Shown: positions 10,545 through 24,400 of the stretch, piece by piece | Numbering within the stretch: the first letter of the stretch is position 1 | How the letters are laid out: every line of letters begins with the position of its first letter | Origin: Patiria pectinifera | Lineage: Eukaryota > Echinodermata > Asteroidea > Valvatida > Asterinidae | NCBI GenBank assembly: GCA_029964075.1 | Contig: CM057135.1 | Span: forward strand, 17,448,863-17,512,862 | Direction of reading: 5' to 3' | DNA length: 64,000 bases | The notes under the pieces: model-generated | What the model was told of the DNA's origin: nothing | Database searches by the model: none | What the model saw: only the letters and a program-made list of their open reading frames with translations | Made by a program: the position numbers and the translations under genes

Positions 10545-11310
10545 AATGACTGTGCTTGCTGTGACACAGGGTGTTGTGCACAAGTGAGTTATTTGAAACA
10601 GGAATAACAATGTCTTCAACTTTGAGTCATCATGGGGAACTTTTTTACAAAGTGCAAATGGCAACATACTACACATTGTAAGGATACTTGCAGATGTCTG
10701 CTTGATCTTCACATCACTGTAATAATGGGACTTCAAAATGGGCTCTGGTTTGTCTTTCACTTCAAGGTAAATGTTGCAAGTTGGTTGTTAAGCCACCTTA
10801 GTGAAAAAAATCCCTTTACCTCGATACAGTATTAAAGGAATAATGCCAGCTCATTCGGAATCAACCCTTCGAGAAGCACATGCATAGGATCGTGCAATAG
10901 GCACTGACATACATCGAACCCCTTAATTTTCAACAAAGTACTCTTGTGTGTAATACCCCAGCGTTTGCTCCATTCATTGCGAGCACTTTGGGTCAAAGGC
11001 TGTTCAAACAGCAACTCACACTTATGCACGTGAGTTTGTGTGGCAAGTCAGTTTTTAATATATGACATGTCCGACAAGGAGAAAAGGCAAACCCAACACC
11101 TTCTTTAAAACCACCGAGCAGATTGGCAGCCGGTGTATCTGCAACTACAGCAACAAGGCCACCACGGATATTTTCTCTAACATCAGCACGTATATCAAAC
11201 TCAATTCCAGTAGAGGATAATTCATTGACTGTATTTATGAAATCATCCAGTATTTTGTCCACACCGTGCCGCTTAAGATGCCATGACTTAGCAATTGCTA
11301 TAAGATAAAT
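10545..11310 (-). pseudogene. CACTA-type transposase fragment (second copy, distinct from element D)
   Basis: Three minus-strand blocks are read in order. About 11,060-11,308 has GIEFDIRADVREN, VAVVADTPAANLLGGF and SPCRTCH. About 10,832-11,040 has CQCLLHDPMHVLLEGLIPNE. About 10,551-10,766 has KSHYYSDVKIKQTSASILT and FALCKKVPHDDSKL. They match, block by block, GDNLGLNSMLGYV, CRICK and LDIMHDFLEGVLP of the transposase at 36.3-38.8 kb, but the sequence is clearly divergent. The DxMHxxLEG motif corresponds to the DxMH motif of CACTA transposases. Both ends are missing, and the Harbinger remnant abuts it on one side. Confidence 0.6.
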
Positions 11311-11442
11311 TGATGACAGCCTTGATCTATGTTCTGGTGGGATATTCGCAAGGGTGATGTAGAAAACTGTAATTTCTTAGACTTCAACTCGGCTAGCTGC
11401 CTGTCATGAAATTCCACTTCGGTTGACAATTTCTTTTTTCGC

Positions 11443-11812
11443 AGTGGCTATTGTTACGGCAGCCGTTACGCATTTCCCATTTTTTATCGTTACGGTAGAT
11501 TGCAACTTTTATACAAACATGACAAGAAAATATAAAATTAGAAGGAAAAAAGTGAATTTGAACGTTATGAAATTCGGACTTTATTTCCCTTTAAAAAAAA
11601 TTCCTCCAAAGCCTCAGTTAGAAAAGGAAAAAAAATCGAGTGCAAAACCGAAATTCGAACCCGCAACCTCGCGGTGCAAAATCTTACCCTCTATGACTGA
11701 GCTGCCGCACTGCTCGCTAAAACGTGTGGAAACAAATAATTATATACCTGCGTGCGTATAAAAAAAGTATCGTAGAGGCCGCTAAACAACGACTGCCGTA
11801 ACGATAGGCACT
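11443..11812. mobile_element. TIR-bounded element with tRNA-like core
   Basis: The ends are inverted repeats of about 24 bp: AGTGGCTATTGTTACGGCAG on the left and, as complement, AGTGCCTATCGTTACGGCAG on the right. A tRNA-like sequence sits near the middle. There is no protein coding; the open frame across it is not credible. Target duplication not resolved. Confidence 0.6.
11639..11711 (-). other. tRNA-like sequence (pseudo-tRNA / SINE head)
   Basis: 73 nt on the minus strand. A 7-base acceptor stem AGTGCGG pairs with TTGCACT (two G-T pairs). The A-box-like CAGCTCAGTCATAGAGG and B-box-like GGTTGCGGGTTCGAATT are present. The anticodon stem does not pair well, so a functional tRNA is unlikely. 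Confidence 0.5.
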
Positions 11813-12931
11813 TCGTTATTTTTTCTTTCAGAGACGAATTTCACAAGAAGGAAGCACAGGAAAGTCATAATTTTGGGGAATATTGATGATAAATCCTCGA
11901 GTCACCATAATTGACGCAGATAACGCTTGCAATGCGCGCATGTTTTCCAACGCAAATTGAATGTGAGTGCGTCAAAACATATCCTCGTCGTTTTAGGTTG
12001 ACTGACGAAATATAGGTTATGACTTGGAAGTTGGAAAGATTGAAAAAAAATTTTTTTAGGGGACTAATAGGCCTAGGCCCTATTTCTATTTTGAAAAACT
12101 CACTTTTGGAAATCATTATTGTTTGTAATTGTATGGCATGTACTATGTAGGAGGCCTAGGCCTATATCATGTAGGTTAGGCCTATATGGCCCAGCATCAT
12201 GCATGTCAAGCATGTAGGCCTACTCAGTGCGGGCCATAGACTAGGCCGGGCTAAGGGGCTTAACCACGTGTGTTGGGCGAGATTGATCAATGTGCGCAAT
12301 CAATTGCGTTGCGCAATCTGGCGATGGTTCGATTCTGTCATGTCTGATGTGATGGACATTTTTATGGATCGCTTAGGCCTAGGCCTAGGCCCTATCCGTT
12401 AAAAAATCTCCAGAGCCGAATTAAAAAGAAAAGGTATTTGACTTGCAGTGGCTAGATTGACCGAGGGCGCCACGAGAACATGGAGATTGACCGATCGCGC
12501 ACATAGCCCGATCGCGCGCCCAACATGCATGACATGCAACAATGTCCTAGGCCTACATTACAATCATGGAGGAATGAAACGACATAGGCCGTTGCCTAAC
12601 TTTTGACAACATTTCCCTCTAAACTCAATTTTACAGCTTCAAAAGATACTGTAGGATGCAGAAATGACTGATAATCATAATCCGGACGGACTTACCTTTG
12701 ATTATCAGGAGATAGAGCATGTAGGGCCTGCTGCTACTAGTGCCAGCTGCTAGTTCGTGGGCGAGGTACGTACGGTACGGTCGAGGCGCAGATCTTTTTG
12801 CAAGCGAACATTAACCGCTCACATCGAAATTATACGTCCGCGCGGCTGCGCACAGGCAAGGCATCCAACATAAAAGTAGGCCCTACAGTAGTCTGGTTCC
12901 CGACCGTGTCCCGGACTAAAAGATTGTGACT
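11813..12931. other. Unassigned DNA with TAGGCCTA palindromes and CpG-rich patch
   Basis: No gene recognised. TAGGCCTAGGCC-type words cluster at about 12,068-12,200 and 12,372-12,395. The stretch 12,440-12,860 is unusually CpG-rich (GCGCGC, CGATCGCGC) for this window. A minus-strand donor-like AAAG|GTAAGT at about 12,693 could end a 5' exon, but no partner exon was found. Confidence 0.3.
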
Positions 12932-13960
<1,029 letters not shown>

Positions 13961-13964
13961 ATAG

Positions 13965-16900
13965 TGAATATTATCTCGTCGAACTGAGACATCGGCGCCA
14001 AAAGCCGAAGGAGACTCTGCTTCAATTAGGGCAAGCGATTCACGAATTGACAGCGAGAGCATACCCTGAGTTGCAGGAAGATGCTCGTGAGAGGTTGGCT
14101 AAGAACCACTTAATAGATGCTGTTGACAGTCATTCAGTTAGGGAGGGCATCAATAGGGCTCGTCCAAAAACTTTGGATGAAGCAGTCCAGGCTGCCCTAG
14201 AGACTGATAATTTCGAGAAGGTGGAACAGCACAGATTGCTGGACCGGAAGCCCGCTAAATTGGCAAGAGCTTTGGGTTCAGTAACTGTACAGAGGCTGGA
14301 CACTCTCGAAGAAAATCTCAATAAGCAGGCCAAAACTTTGGACTATGTGGCTGAATTGGTGAAGTCTTTTTATCCGGTCAGATTAAAGGTCAAGGTCAGA
14401 GTAAGGGCGTGTTGTCTCCCCAGACTCACAAGCCGGGTAGGCCTGAACCTGGGGCCTTGCGGTGTTTCAGATGTGGTGACAAAGGGAACTTCGCCCGGGA
14501 GTGCAAGAAAACTCCAAAGCAGGGAAACGTCAATCAGCCCCCCGTAGAACCCGCGGGAAGGCTGAGTGGTCAAAAGGGTTCAAGAGACAACACAGTGACA
14601 GCGAGGCTGGTCGTGGAGAGAAAAGGTCAAAGCCTGGGATTGGGCAACGAGTTATAACTCTGCCTAATGGACGACAAAGTGTCGATTTTTGATCGACACG
14701 GGGTCCACCGATACTTTGATAAATAGTACGGTGTACTACCAAATTCCGAAAGAGAAGAGACCCGTCTTACAGACGGATGATGTTCAGGTGAAGCAAGTTG
14801 ATGGTAGTCAGCTAGCCGTGTTGGCTATAGCTTGGGTAGAGGTACAAGTGGGTCGAACCACGCACCAAGTCAGGGCAGTGTTTGTTGACATGAAATAATG
14901 TGGTATCCTGGGCATGGATTTCCTGGTACCCACAGGTGGGAATTTAGATTTCCATTCGAAGGAGTGGAGGCTCAATGGTGAGCGAATCAAATGCACGAAT
15001 GGTGCTGGCGAACATTTTGTTGGTTGTGTTGTAGTTCCTAAAACTACGGTGATTCCGTCAGGTCATGAGGTTGTGGTCCCGGGTATAATTGCTCGGAAGG
15101 GTGCCGACTTTGTCGGACCTGCCATGGTAGAACCGATGGAAGGTGGCGATGACCTAGCCAAGAAGGGCTTGGTGTTTGCCAGATCTCTGGTTGAGATTGA
15201 AGCCGATGTTGTTGCGTTGCGGGTCTTCAATCCCGGAAGGGAGAAAAAAGTTGCACGTGAGGGTACAACAGCGGGACTGATCTCCCAGGTAGAAGTTGGT
15301 TCAATTCATGGTGAGTTGGATAGGGTGACCAATGCTGGTGAAGAGTTACCCGAGCACTTGCAAGATTTGTTTGAGAGGGGTACAGCCAATGTGGAGGTTA
15401 TGTACCATGGGGATGTCCGGAAATGTCTTGTAGACTTTCAGGATGTGTTGTCCAAGGGTGACCATGACAGTGGTCGCACGGACGTGGTGCAGCATCACAT
15501 AAATACTGGTGATGCTAAGCCGGTAAAAAAAGCGGATGAGGCGTCATCAGTATTGCCATCAGGAGGAAATCCAGAGGCAAGTCTGTGATTTGGAAAAGAG
15601 GAGGGTGATTGAACCTTCCGACAGTCCATGGGCGGCAAATGTTGTTTTGGTTGATAAAAAAGGATGGTACCAAACGCTTCTGTATTGATTACAGAAAGTT
15701 GAATTCGGAGACCATCAAGGATGCCTATCCGGTGCCGCGCATTAATGAAACATTTGATGCGTTTGGTGGGGCGAAGTGGTTTTGTACACTTGACTTGGCG
15801 TCGGGGTACTGGCAAGTCGCTCTGGATGAGGACGCCAGCCAAAAGTCAACATTTGTTGTGAGAAGCGGGTTGTACCGGTGGAAATGCATGCCTTTTGGGC
15901 TGTGCAATGCCCCGGCGACATTTGAGCGGCTCATGAAAAAGGTCATGGCCGGTTTGCAGTGGGAAAATCTTACTGATTTATTTGGATGACATCATCGTGT
16001 TTGGTCAGTCGGTGACGGAGACCCTAAAACGTCCCCTAGCTGTGTTGGGCAGGCTAAGAAGCGCTGGGCTGAAACTGAAGCCCAGCAAGTGCAATTTGTT
16101 TCAGAGGTCGGTAGCTTACCTAGGGCACATTGTGTCCTCAGAAGGGTAGCATCAGATCCTCAGAACATTGAGGCAGTGGCAAATTGGCCGGTTCCAAGGT
16201 GTGTACGAGATGTGCGAAGCTTTTTAGGCCTCGCATCGTACTACCGGAAGTTCATAAGGGGTTTGCAGAAGTGGCGAGTCCACTTCATGCGTTGACCGAG
16301 AAGTCAAGAGAGTTCGTGTGGACTAAGAGTTGTCAAGAGGCATTTGATGAGCTGAAGGGCAGGCTTCAAGCCGCCCCAGTTTTGTCATATCCAATGCCCG
16401 AGGGTGACTTCATCCTGGAAACCGATGCCAGTGGTTAAGGTATTGGGGCGGTGTTGTCGCAGGTCCAGGGTGGTGACGAAAAAGTGCTTGCTTATGCAAG
16501 CCGGAAGCTCAGCAAACCTGAGCGAAATTACTGTGTCACTCGTAAGGAGTTGTTGGCTGTGGTTGTGTACTTGAAGTGTTTCAATTAATACTTGTACGGC
16601 CGCAGGGTGACGGTCAGAACTGACCATGCCGCTTTGCGGTGGGTACTTAATTTTAAGAACCCCGAGGGTCAGCTGGCGAGGTGGATTGAGGTCCTGTCTC
16701 AATATGACTTGGTCATTGAGCACAGGAGTGGCAAGAAGCAAGGTAATGCCGATGGGTTGTCGAGACGGCAATGCAAACAGTGCGGCCGTGAGGAGGTGGT
16801 CAAGGAGGATGAGGCAACCAGTGTGGTACCCGAGGTTCAGCCTCAGGGGAGTGAGTTTTTGGTTAGGGGCGTAGCTGCCCAACCAACCCTATCTCGAAGT

Positions 16901-18366
16901 GCTTTAAAGGAAGCACAGTCACAGGGTGACACCATGATTTGGCTCATGAAGTTGAAGGAGGACGGTGATAGTCGCCCTGAGTGGAAGACGGTCTTGCACT
17001 TGTCGGCAGCCTGTAAGATCTATTGTTCACAGTGGGACCAGTTAGAGGTCCGAGATGGAGTTCTACATAGGAGGTGGGACTCCGACGACGGAAAGTCCAT
17101 CCGGTGGCTGTTGGTTTTGCCACTAAAGTTTCGGAAGGAAATTCTGTCAGAGTTGCATGGTGGGCAACTTAGTGGTCATTTGGGGGTCAGCAAAACTTTG
17201 GCCAAAGTCAAAGCCAGGTACTTCTTGCCAGGCATGTCTGCGGACGTGCGGTTTTTCTCCGATGTTGCAATGTCTGTGCGAGGAGAAAGTCGGCTGCTAA
17301 GAAGCAGTATCGAGTTGGTGTTCCGATGTAGCGAGTAGCAATAGACTTGCTTGGGCAATTGCCCGTCACGGACAATGGTAATCGTTGGGTGTTGGTGGTT
17401 GGCGACTACTGTACTAAGTGGATGGAAGCATTTCCACTTCCTGACGCTACTGCGGTTACAGTCGCGCACACTTTGGTGACTGAGTTTGTCTATCGATTCG
17501 GGGTGCCCCAAGAACTTCACTCTGATCAGGGCACAAACTTTGAGTCAGAAGTTTTCAGGGAAATGTGCCAAATTCTCGGTATTTCGAAAACTCGGACAAC
17601 CGCCTATAATCCGAAATCGGACGGCATGGTTGAGAGGTTTAACAAAACCTTGGTCAACATCGTGGCGATGCTCATTGACCCTAGGCGTAGGCAGAAGGAC
17701 TGGGATGAGTTCCTCCCTTTTGCGACCTTCGCTTATAGGTGCACACCGCAAGACTCCATTGGGGAATCGCCCAACATGATGATGTTGGGGCGAGAGGTGA
17801 GTGTCCCAGTGGATCTGGTGACAGGGTGTCCTGAAGTTGAGGTGGAAGCCACTGCAGACTTTGCTGAAACATTGCAAAGTAATATGCAGGAGGCCCACAA
17901 TAGGGCGAGAAATTGTCTCGGGAAAAGTGCCCGGAGGCAAAAGAAGAATTTTGACAGGAGAGCGTCTCAGCATGGGTTGAAGGAGGGCCAATTTATGTGG
18001 CTAGACAACCCTGCGAAGAAAAAGCACATGTCCCCCAAGCTACAACTTAGGTGGGAAGGACCATGGCTTGTTGTCAAGAAGCTGTCAGATGTAACGGTTC
18101 GTATCCAGCTTAAGCGTAATGGCAAGCCAAAGGTAGTCCATGTAGACCGACTAAAACCGTATGTCGGTGAGGCAATTGAACCGTGGGATTGTCAGTCCAG
18201 GGATGAGGTGACAGAAAGCCTCCCCATGGATGAAATCCCCGAGGTTCATGATGACAAAGAGTCGTCTGAGGAGTTAGCTGAAGTGGCCCAAAATGAGGTT
18301 CCTGTGGAGGGTTCCATCACAGAAGATTTGAGTCCAAGTAGCCGATCAGTGAGAACGGCAGGATGA
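13965..18366 (+). pseudogene. Element A gag-pol remnant (Ty3/Gypsy)
   Basis: Domains in the usual Ty3/Gypsy order: Gag (to about 14.4 kb), a CCHC knuckle CFRCGDKGNFAREC near 14,460-14,505, protease with IDTGSTDTLI near 14,690, reverse transcriptase about 15.5-16.1 kb (LDLASGYWQV near 15,795, MPFGLCNAPATF near 15,890), RNase H about 16.4-16.8 kb (TDHAALRW), integrase zinc finger near 17.2 kb, and integrase core about 17.35-17.8 kb (SDQGTNFES, then NPKSDGMVERFNK). The C-terminal part ends near 18.37 kb. It is decayed throughout. Confidence 0.85.
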
Positions 18367-19487
18367 GTCAGCGCCAAGACGGTACCCAAGACGGGCCCAC
18401 AAATTGCCCCTGCAGTATCGTTAGCGTCCAGATTTGCTGTATTGAGTCCAGAGGTCGCCTAAGGGATGAGGCTCCAGTCTCCCCTGTTTCATCCCCTGCA
18501 TCCTCCACTCCCCCACTGGAAGAGGTGGCGAGACAATCCCAGCCACGCCCCGAAGTTAACCATTCCAGAGAGACATCCCCCTGTTAAAGATGAGGACGGC
18601 AACTGTGCGGGTCCAGTCATCAACTCAGACGTGGCCGGATGGCAATCTCATCGTCTTCTAAGAGAACTACCAGATGTTCTTCAAGCAAGTGTCCGTTGAT
18701 GACAACGGGCGTCCCGTCGAGAAATGAACGACGTGTTCCAGTTTAATGTTGTTGTTTTTTGTGTTTAACTAATTTTCTAAAGTTTTCTAAGGTTTTAAAC
18801 AGCTCTAATATTCAACTTCTTAAATGTTTTCTTAAAAGTGTTTTGTTGAAAGTTTCATAAATGTTTTTAGAAAAGTTTACTGTCGGTAAAAGAAAAAAAA
18901 AGTGTTTATAATTTTAATGGAAAAATTCGTTGTTTAAACTCTGTAAAATGTATCCCAGTTAAATCATGTAATTCGAAAAATCTTGCCATCCAATTAAGTG
19001 TACATTTCGTCAGTCTAAGATTATCCTTAAATTTCTGCCTTGAATCTGTGTAAACTAAGTGCAAATTCTCCACAAGTTACTTGTGAATATTTAATGAGCA
19101 AAATTTTGATTCAGATGCTGTACGATAATTCCCTGTGAAATCTTGTGAATATTTAATGAGCTTAATTTTGGTGTTCTTTATTGCACATGTGAAACACTTG
19201 TACATGTAAGTTACATGTAGGTAGGGTACATGTTTTATTTTGCACATGTTAAGCACATGTACACATGTAAAGTACATGTAGGGAAAGTACATGTTATATT
19301 TTGTGAATATGTAATGAATTTTGAAATCAGCCCCTCCTTATGTTTTCTTTTGAATTTTAAAGAAGAAGTTAAGCTTTAAGTTTTGTATTGAAGTATTTTG
19401 AAGAAGTTAAGATGTTTTCACACTTTCCTTTTATTTTTGTATGATGGCTTTAGAGTATGGGGACATCCTCTGCCATGCTCGGGTCCT
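18367..19487 (+). other. Element A 3' spacer, ACATGT-rich
   Basis: Non-coding region between pol and the 3' LTR. It contains two copies of CTTGTGAATATTTAATGAGC (about 19,080 and 19,143) and a cluster of ACATGT words at 19,185-19,295. Confidence 0.5.
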
Positions 19488-19775
19488 TGTGGCGGAAAGT
19501 GTTTAGTTGTGACGTCATACCATAGCACTAACGCTTAATCACTTGTGTGCAGAGACCGGGCGGAGCTTACGAGCTCCGTGGGCTGCTGCGCGTACGCGAT
19601 TGGCTAATTTCTCCCATAAGTTTGGCGCACCATAGGGTTAGTACACGCACATGTTTTGTAGACATGACGTAGCGTCTGGTACATGTATATAAATGCGAGC
19701 CTGGGGAGCGCGCTCGGTTTAGTTCTGTTTGCAGATCAGGTTGAGCGGTTTGGTTTTAGAACGCGCACTGGTGTT
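19488..19775 (+). repeat. Element A 3' LTR, first part
   Basis: Starts TGTGGCGGAAAG. It contains a CGTCATA-rich promoter-like stretch and a TATA-like GTATATAAATGCGAGCC near 19,685. It stops at GTGTT, where element B begins. The far end of the same LTR (42,885) reads TTTCCGCCACA, the inverted complement of the start. Confidence 0.75.
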
Positions 19776-21228
19776 TGTCAGACTGTTGTCAACGCAAATA
19801 AATCAACACGGAGAATTTTCTTTCAGTGACAATTATTTACAAAAACTTTAATATTAAAAACATTCAATGAAGGACTACACAATTATATTGATTAAAATGT
19901 ACACTTCTGGGACTATGACCACGGAATTAAATTAATAAATAAATCTCTGATTGAACCACTGTTTTCAAACTTTAATCCTTAAGCTTCTTCTGTTACAAAA
20001 ACCTTACTACACTTTCGTTTCAAAAACGGTATTACACTTCACTTGAGTTAACAAGGTTATTGTTCAAGTCGAATACTTGAAACACAGTGCACTTATGTGC
20101 ACTATACACGAACTTAATTACACTAGGTTTTTGTACTGCACTACTAATTTACACTTCTGTTTAGTTTAACTGAAATCTTAGTTGCTACACCAGTGGGATC
20201 ACTTATTCTGAAGTGTCTTTCACCAAAAGACAAACAAACACTTTTTATACTTGCTATTATTTGAGTTTCACGATTTCGGTGGCACAAATTACACACAGAA
20301 TAAATAACTCCATCTCTGACCAGTTGACGATATACAATGTATGAAAATTATTAACGGCTATACACGCTCTAAAATCTGTAAAGTTCACCCAGTATAAATT
20401 ACAGTTCTGGTGTTCCACTGAGCAGTCAAAAGGGTCTCCTCAGACTTGGTCTGGATCTTGGGGTAGTACCAGGGTCAGTTCTCGACACAGCTAGAGCTAG
20501 CACAGTAGTAACGTGACCGTCCCATTGCAACGCTGGCTGAAATACCCAGTAATACTTTCTGGAAAAGTGAAATTAAAAATACCCGATCCCCAATAATAAT
20601 AATCCCAAATCTTCAACATAAATAACGTACACAGGTCATGCAAGTTTAAGCAATCACTATATTTTGTAGGCAAAATAATCCTTCGAACAAATAAACAAAT
20701 TTCAAGAAATTAAACCACTTCGGATAAAATTAGCGGAAACAAATTAATTAATCTAACTCACGGTTTTGCAGTGAGTTTCCCCGTATCTGGTTTTCAGCTC
20801 ACCAGCAGACAGTGGAGCAAAAATGCCCCAGCTAACAGCTATATATGGCAATGCTGCACTACACGGCTTGGCTCTGCTAATAAAAGTTTGCTCGGCACCA
20901 GAGTCTGAATACTCTGCTCAGCAAAAAGGTTAGGCAGCAGGCAGCAGGATATTTGTCTTGGTGTCTAGGGAGCTCTCAATATGAGATAGAGTGGGCTGCA
21001 GTCACACTAACCATACACTTATATACTCCCACACACATACACACCCAACTAATCAAACACAAAAGAACTACACCCAACTGAAGAATGTCTAAGAATGCAC
21101 ATAGCTATTGAATATTCACACAGGAAAAGAAAAGACATTTGCATAGGAACTTTTACTTGTAAGTTGGAAAGGAAAGGACACATCAAATAAAAGAAAAATA
21201 AATACATCAATTGAAACGGACTGTTACA
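19776..21228 (-). repeat. Element B 3' LTR (left copy)
   Basis: 1,453 bp, TGTCAGACTG ... GACTGTTACA on the plus strand. It matches 40,581-42,077 nearly base for base, with roughly 20 substitutions by eye. Confidence 0.92.
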
Positions 21229-21401
21229 TTTCACTCCCTCTTTAAGAATGTTTTACCTGAAAACATTTTTCATCCTTGATGGGAGTCAACACTTCAAACC
21301 TGTAGGCATAAAAAAAAACCCACTTATTTACACTGGTTAGGAAACATTATTCATATTTAATCTGATGTCTCTCATCAGGCAGTCATATTTGGGAATTTAA
21401 T

Positions 21402-24400
21402 TCACTCACCTTCAACTTCACTTCTGCTGAGGTAGTCAGCACCAACATTTTGGGACCCTTTGATATGTTCTACTCTGAACCTGTAGGGCTGTAGAGCTAA
21501 TGCCCAACGCATTATCCTCGCATTCGCCAACTTGGATCGATGCAAATACGCCAAAGACTGGTGATCGGTTTGGAGAACAAACTGACGACCATACAGGTAC
21601 GGTTCAAATTTCTGGATTCCCCATACGACAGCTAGACACTCTTTCTCAATTACCGCATAAGATCTCTCCCTTGGTAGAAGTGTTCTGCTTGCATACGCCA
21701 CAGGAAATGTTTGCCCTGTATCGTCTCGTTCTTGCAGCACAACTGCTCCCACGCCTGTGTTGGATGCATCTGTGCGAATGATAAACGGCTTGGAGCAATC
21801 TGGCAGATGAAGGATTGGATCTGTAGACAACTTTGTCTTGAGTGTGTTGAATGCCATCTCCTGACTCTCTCCCCACGTGATGCGGTTCGGTTCTTTCGCC
21901 CTGGTCAAATCTGTCAGAGGTACAGCCAATGCAGCAAAATTTGGGATAAACCTCCGGTAATAACCGGCTAAGCCCAAAAAGGATCTAATTGCTTCTTGGT
22001 CTCTGGTCGTTTGGCCTCTTGGATGTGCTTCATCTTGTCTGGTTGTGGTTGGAGATGTCCCTGTCCAACAACGTGTCCCAAAAATTCCAACTTCTGCGCC
22101 CCTATGACACACTTACTTGGTTTTGTTGTCAACTGCGCTAATTGCAGACGTTCTAAGAGTGCTCGAAGTGCTACAACATGATCATCCCAGTTTGCTGTGT
22201 GAATTAAGATGTCGTCAATAAAGTTATCTGTATGCTTCAGACCTTTCAGAACCCTTCTCATTATACAACTAAACGTAGCTGGGGCGTTTACTAACCCAAA
22301 CGGCATGGTGCAAAACTGAAACAACCCATTCGGTGTAAGGAACGCTGTGGCTAGTCTTGCTTCTTTTCTCATCGGGATTTGCCAGTATCCCTTGGTTAAG
22401 TCGAACTTACTTAAAAAGCGATCATGTGAAAGTGAAACAAATATTTCATCTGGGGTTGGAAGTGGCTCGGCATCAAATACTGTTATGCGATTCAAACCTC
22501 GAAAATCTATGCAAAATCTTTTGGTTCCATCTTTCTTGTCTACCAGAACAATTGGGGATGCATATGGAGATTGTGATGGCTCGATGACCTCTAACTTCTG
22601 CATTTGTGCTACTTCTTCATCGACGGTGTATCTCATTGCAAACAGTAGTGGGTATGGTTTGAACCTAATTGGATCATTAGATGTCAACTTGATATCATGC
22701 TCTCCGACTGTAGTTCTCCCAGGAAGATCAGTAAGGACATTGGGGTACTCACTAAGAACTATTCTTACCTCTTGTCTCTGTTGTTTGGTAAGTTCATGGT
22801 CGATCAGAACATCATCTACTGACTCTGTTGCCTCCAAGACTGGCGAATGCAGTAAAGATTCGTTGTCACCTTCTTCATCACACTCTCCATCGACGATGAC
22901 TGACACACATGCGTACTCCACTGGTTCGTTGCTGGCGGCTTCTACCCTGCGAACATACAACTTAAGCAGATTTGCATGAAAAGTTTTGACAGTACCATTC
23001 ATGTCAATTTGGTAATCTAGATTGCCTTGTTTTGCTACAACAGGGAATGGTCCCTTCCACTCACTGTAGGAGGAGTTTATTACTATCAGTTGGAAGGAGT
23101 AACAACACTTCATCACCTACCTTGAATTGTCTGTCTTGACTGCGCTTGTCGTAGTACTTCTTCTGTCGAATCTGGGCCTTGTTCAGACTTTGTTGTGCCA
23201 ACTCACAAGTTTCTCTCAACCGGTTCTTCGGGTCTATCACGTACTGGTAAGTAGTTCTGGTATCTTCCTCTTTAGTCTCACCCGTCCATAGGTCCCGTAA
23301 GATAGACATCGGTCCTCTTATCGTCCTCCCATAGAGAAGTTCAAACGGGGAGAAGCCCAAACTTGCTTGAGGTGCTTCACGGTATGCAAAAAGCAAAGCT
23401 CCAACATATCTATCCCAGTCCTTCGGTCTCTCGGTGCTCATCTTCCTAAGCATCTGTTTGAGCGTGCCATTAAACCTTTCCACAAGGCAATTACAGGCGG
23501 GATGGTATGGTGTTGTGGTAAGCTGTTTTAATGACAACAAGCGACTCACTTCTCACATCAGACCAGACATGAATTGTGAACCCTGATCACTAAGGATTTC
23601 CTTAGGTACTCCAACCCTAGAAAAGATGTTAACTAATGCTTCAGCCACTGTCGGAGTCTCGATGTTACGGAGGGGAACTGCTTCAGGGTATCGGGTAGCA
23701 TAATCAACAACTGTCAATACGAACCTATTACCCTTGTCCGTAGCTGGATGGATTGGTCCAACGATATCTACAGCCACACGCTGAAATGGTGTGTCTATCA
23801 GAGGATGACTTCCAAGAGGTAGTTTCTTGACCTTTCCCTTTGGATAGGTGCGCTGGCAGATGTCACAAGACTTGACGAAGCGACGGATGGATGAATGGAT
23901 ACCTGGCCAGAAGAAATTGGTTGTTACTCTGTCGCAAGTTTTCTGTGATCCAAGATGTCCTCCAAAAAGAGACTCGTGTGCCAGTTTCATGACTTGAGAC
24001 CTGTATTTTGAGGGTACAACTACCTGGAAAACTATGTTGTTATTGTCAACAGCTGGTGACTGAAACTGCCGGTACAATATACCCTTGCGCTTTACAAAGT
24101 GGGATGTGTGGCCATTTTTACCCGTTCTCAACTCACTTTCCTTGGCTAATTCCCTACATCGTTGCAGTGTGGGATCTGACTCTTGTGCAGCTTGGACATC
24201 TTCTGCAGAGACAACATCAGAAATACAGCTTGGCACCTTCAATGACTTAGGAGGTTTCTCAGCAGCAGCCTTCTGAGCTCTGGTTTGGACAGCTAATGTA
24301 AGGTCAGGACCAGTGGTTTTCTCAGGAGACCAGTTTTCGTCTGGATCTCTGGGATCCCGAACTCCTAGGACATTACCCAAAATAACATCATACACAGGAT

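Noticed and set aside
11423-11761. 112-codon plus-strand frame
   Set aside because: It crosses the TIR element and its tRNA-like core; composition is not protein-like.
19776-21228. Independent repeated locus or assembly duplication of 40,581-42,077
   Set aside because: The TG...CA ends, GTGTT flanks, purine tract and internal coding show they are paired LTRs.
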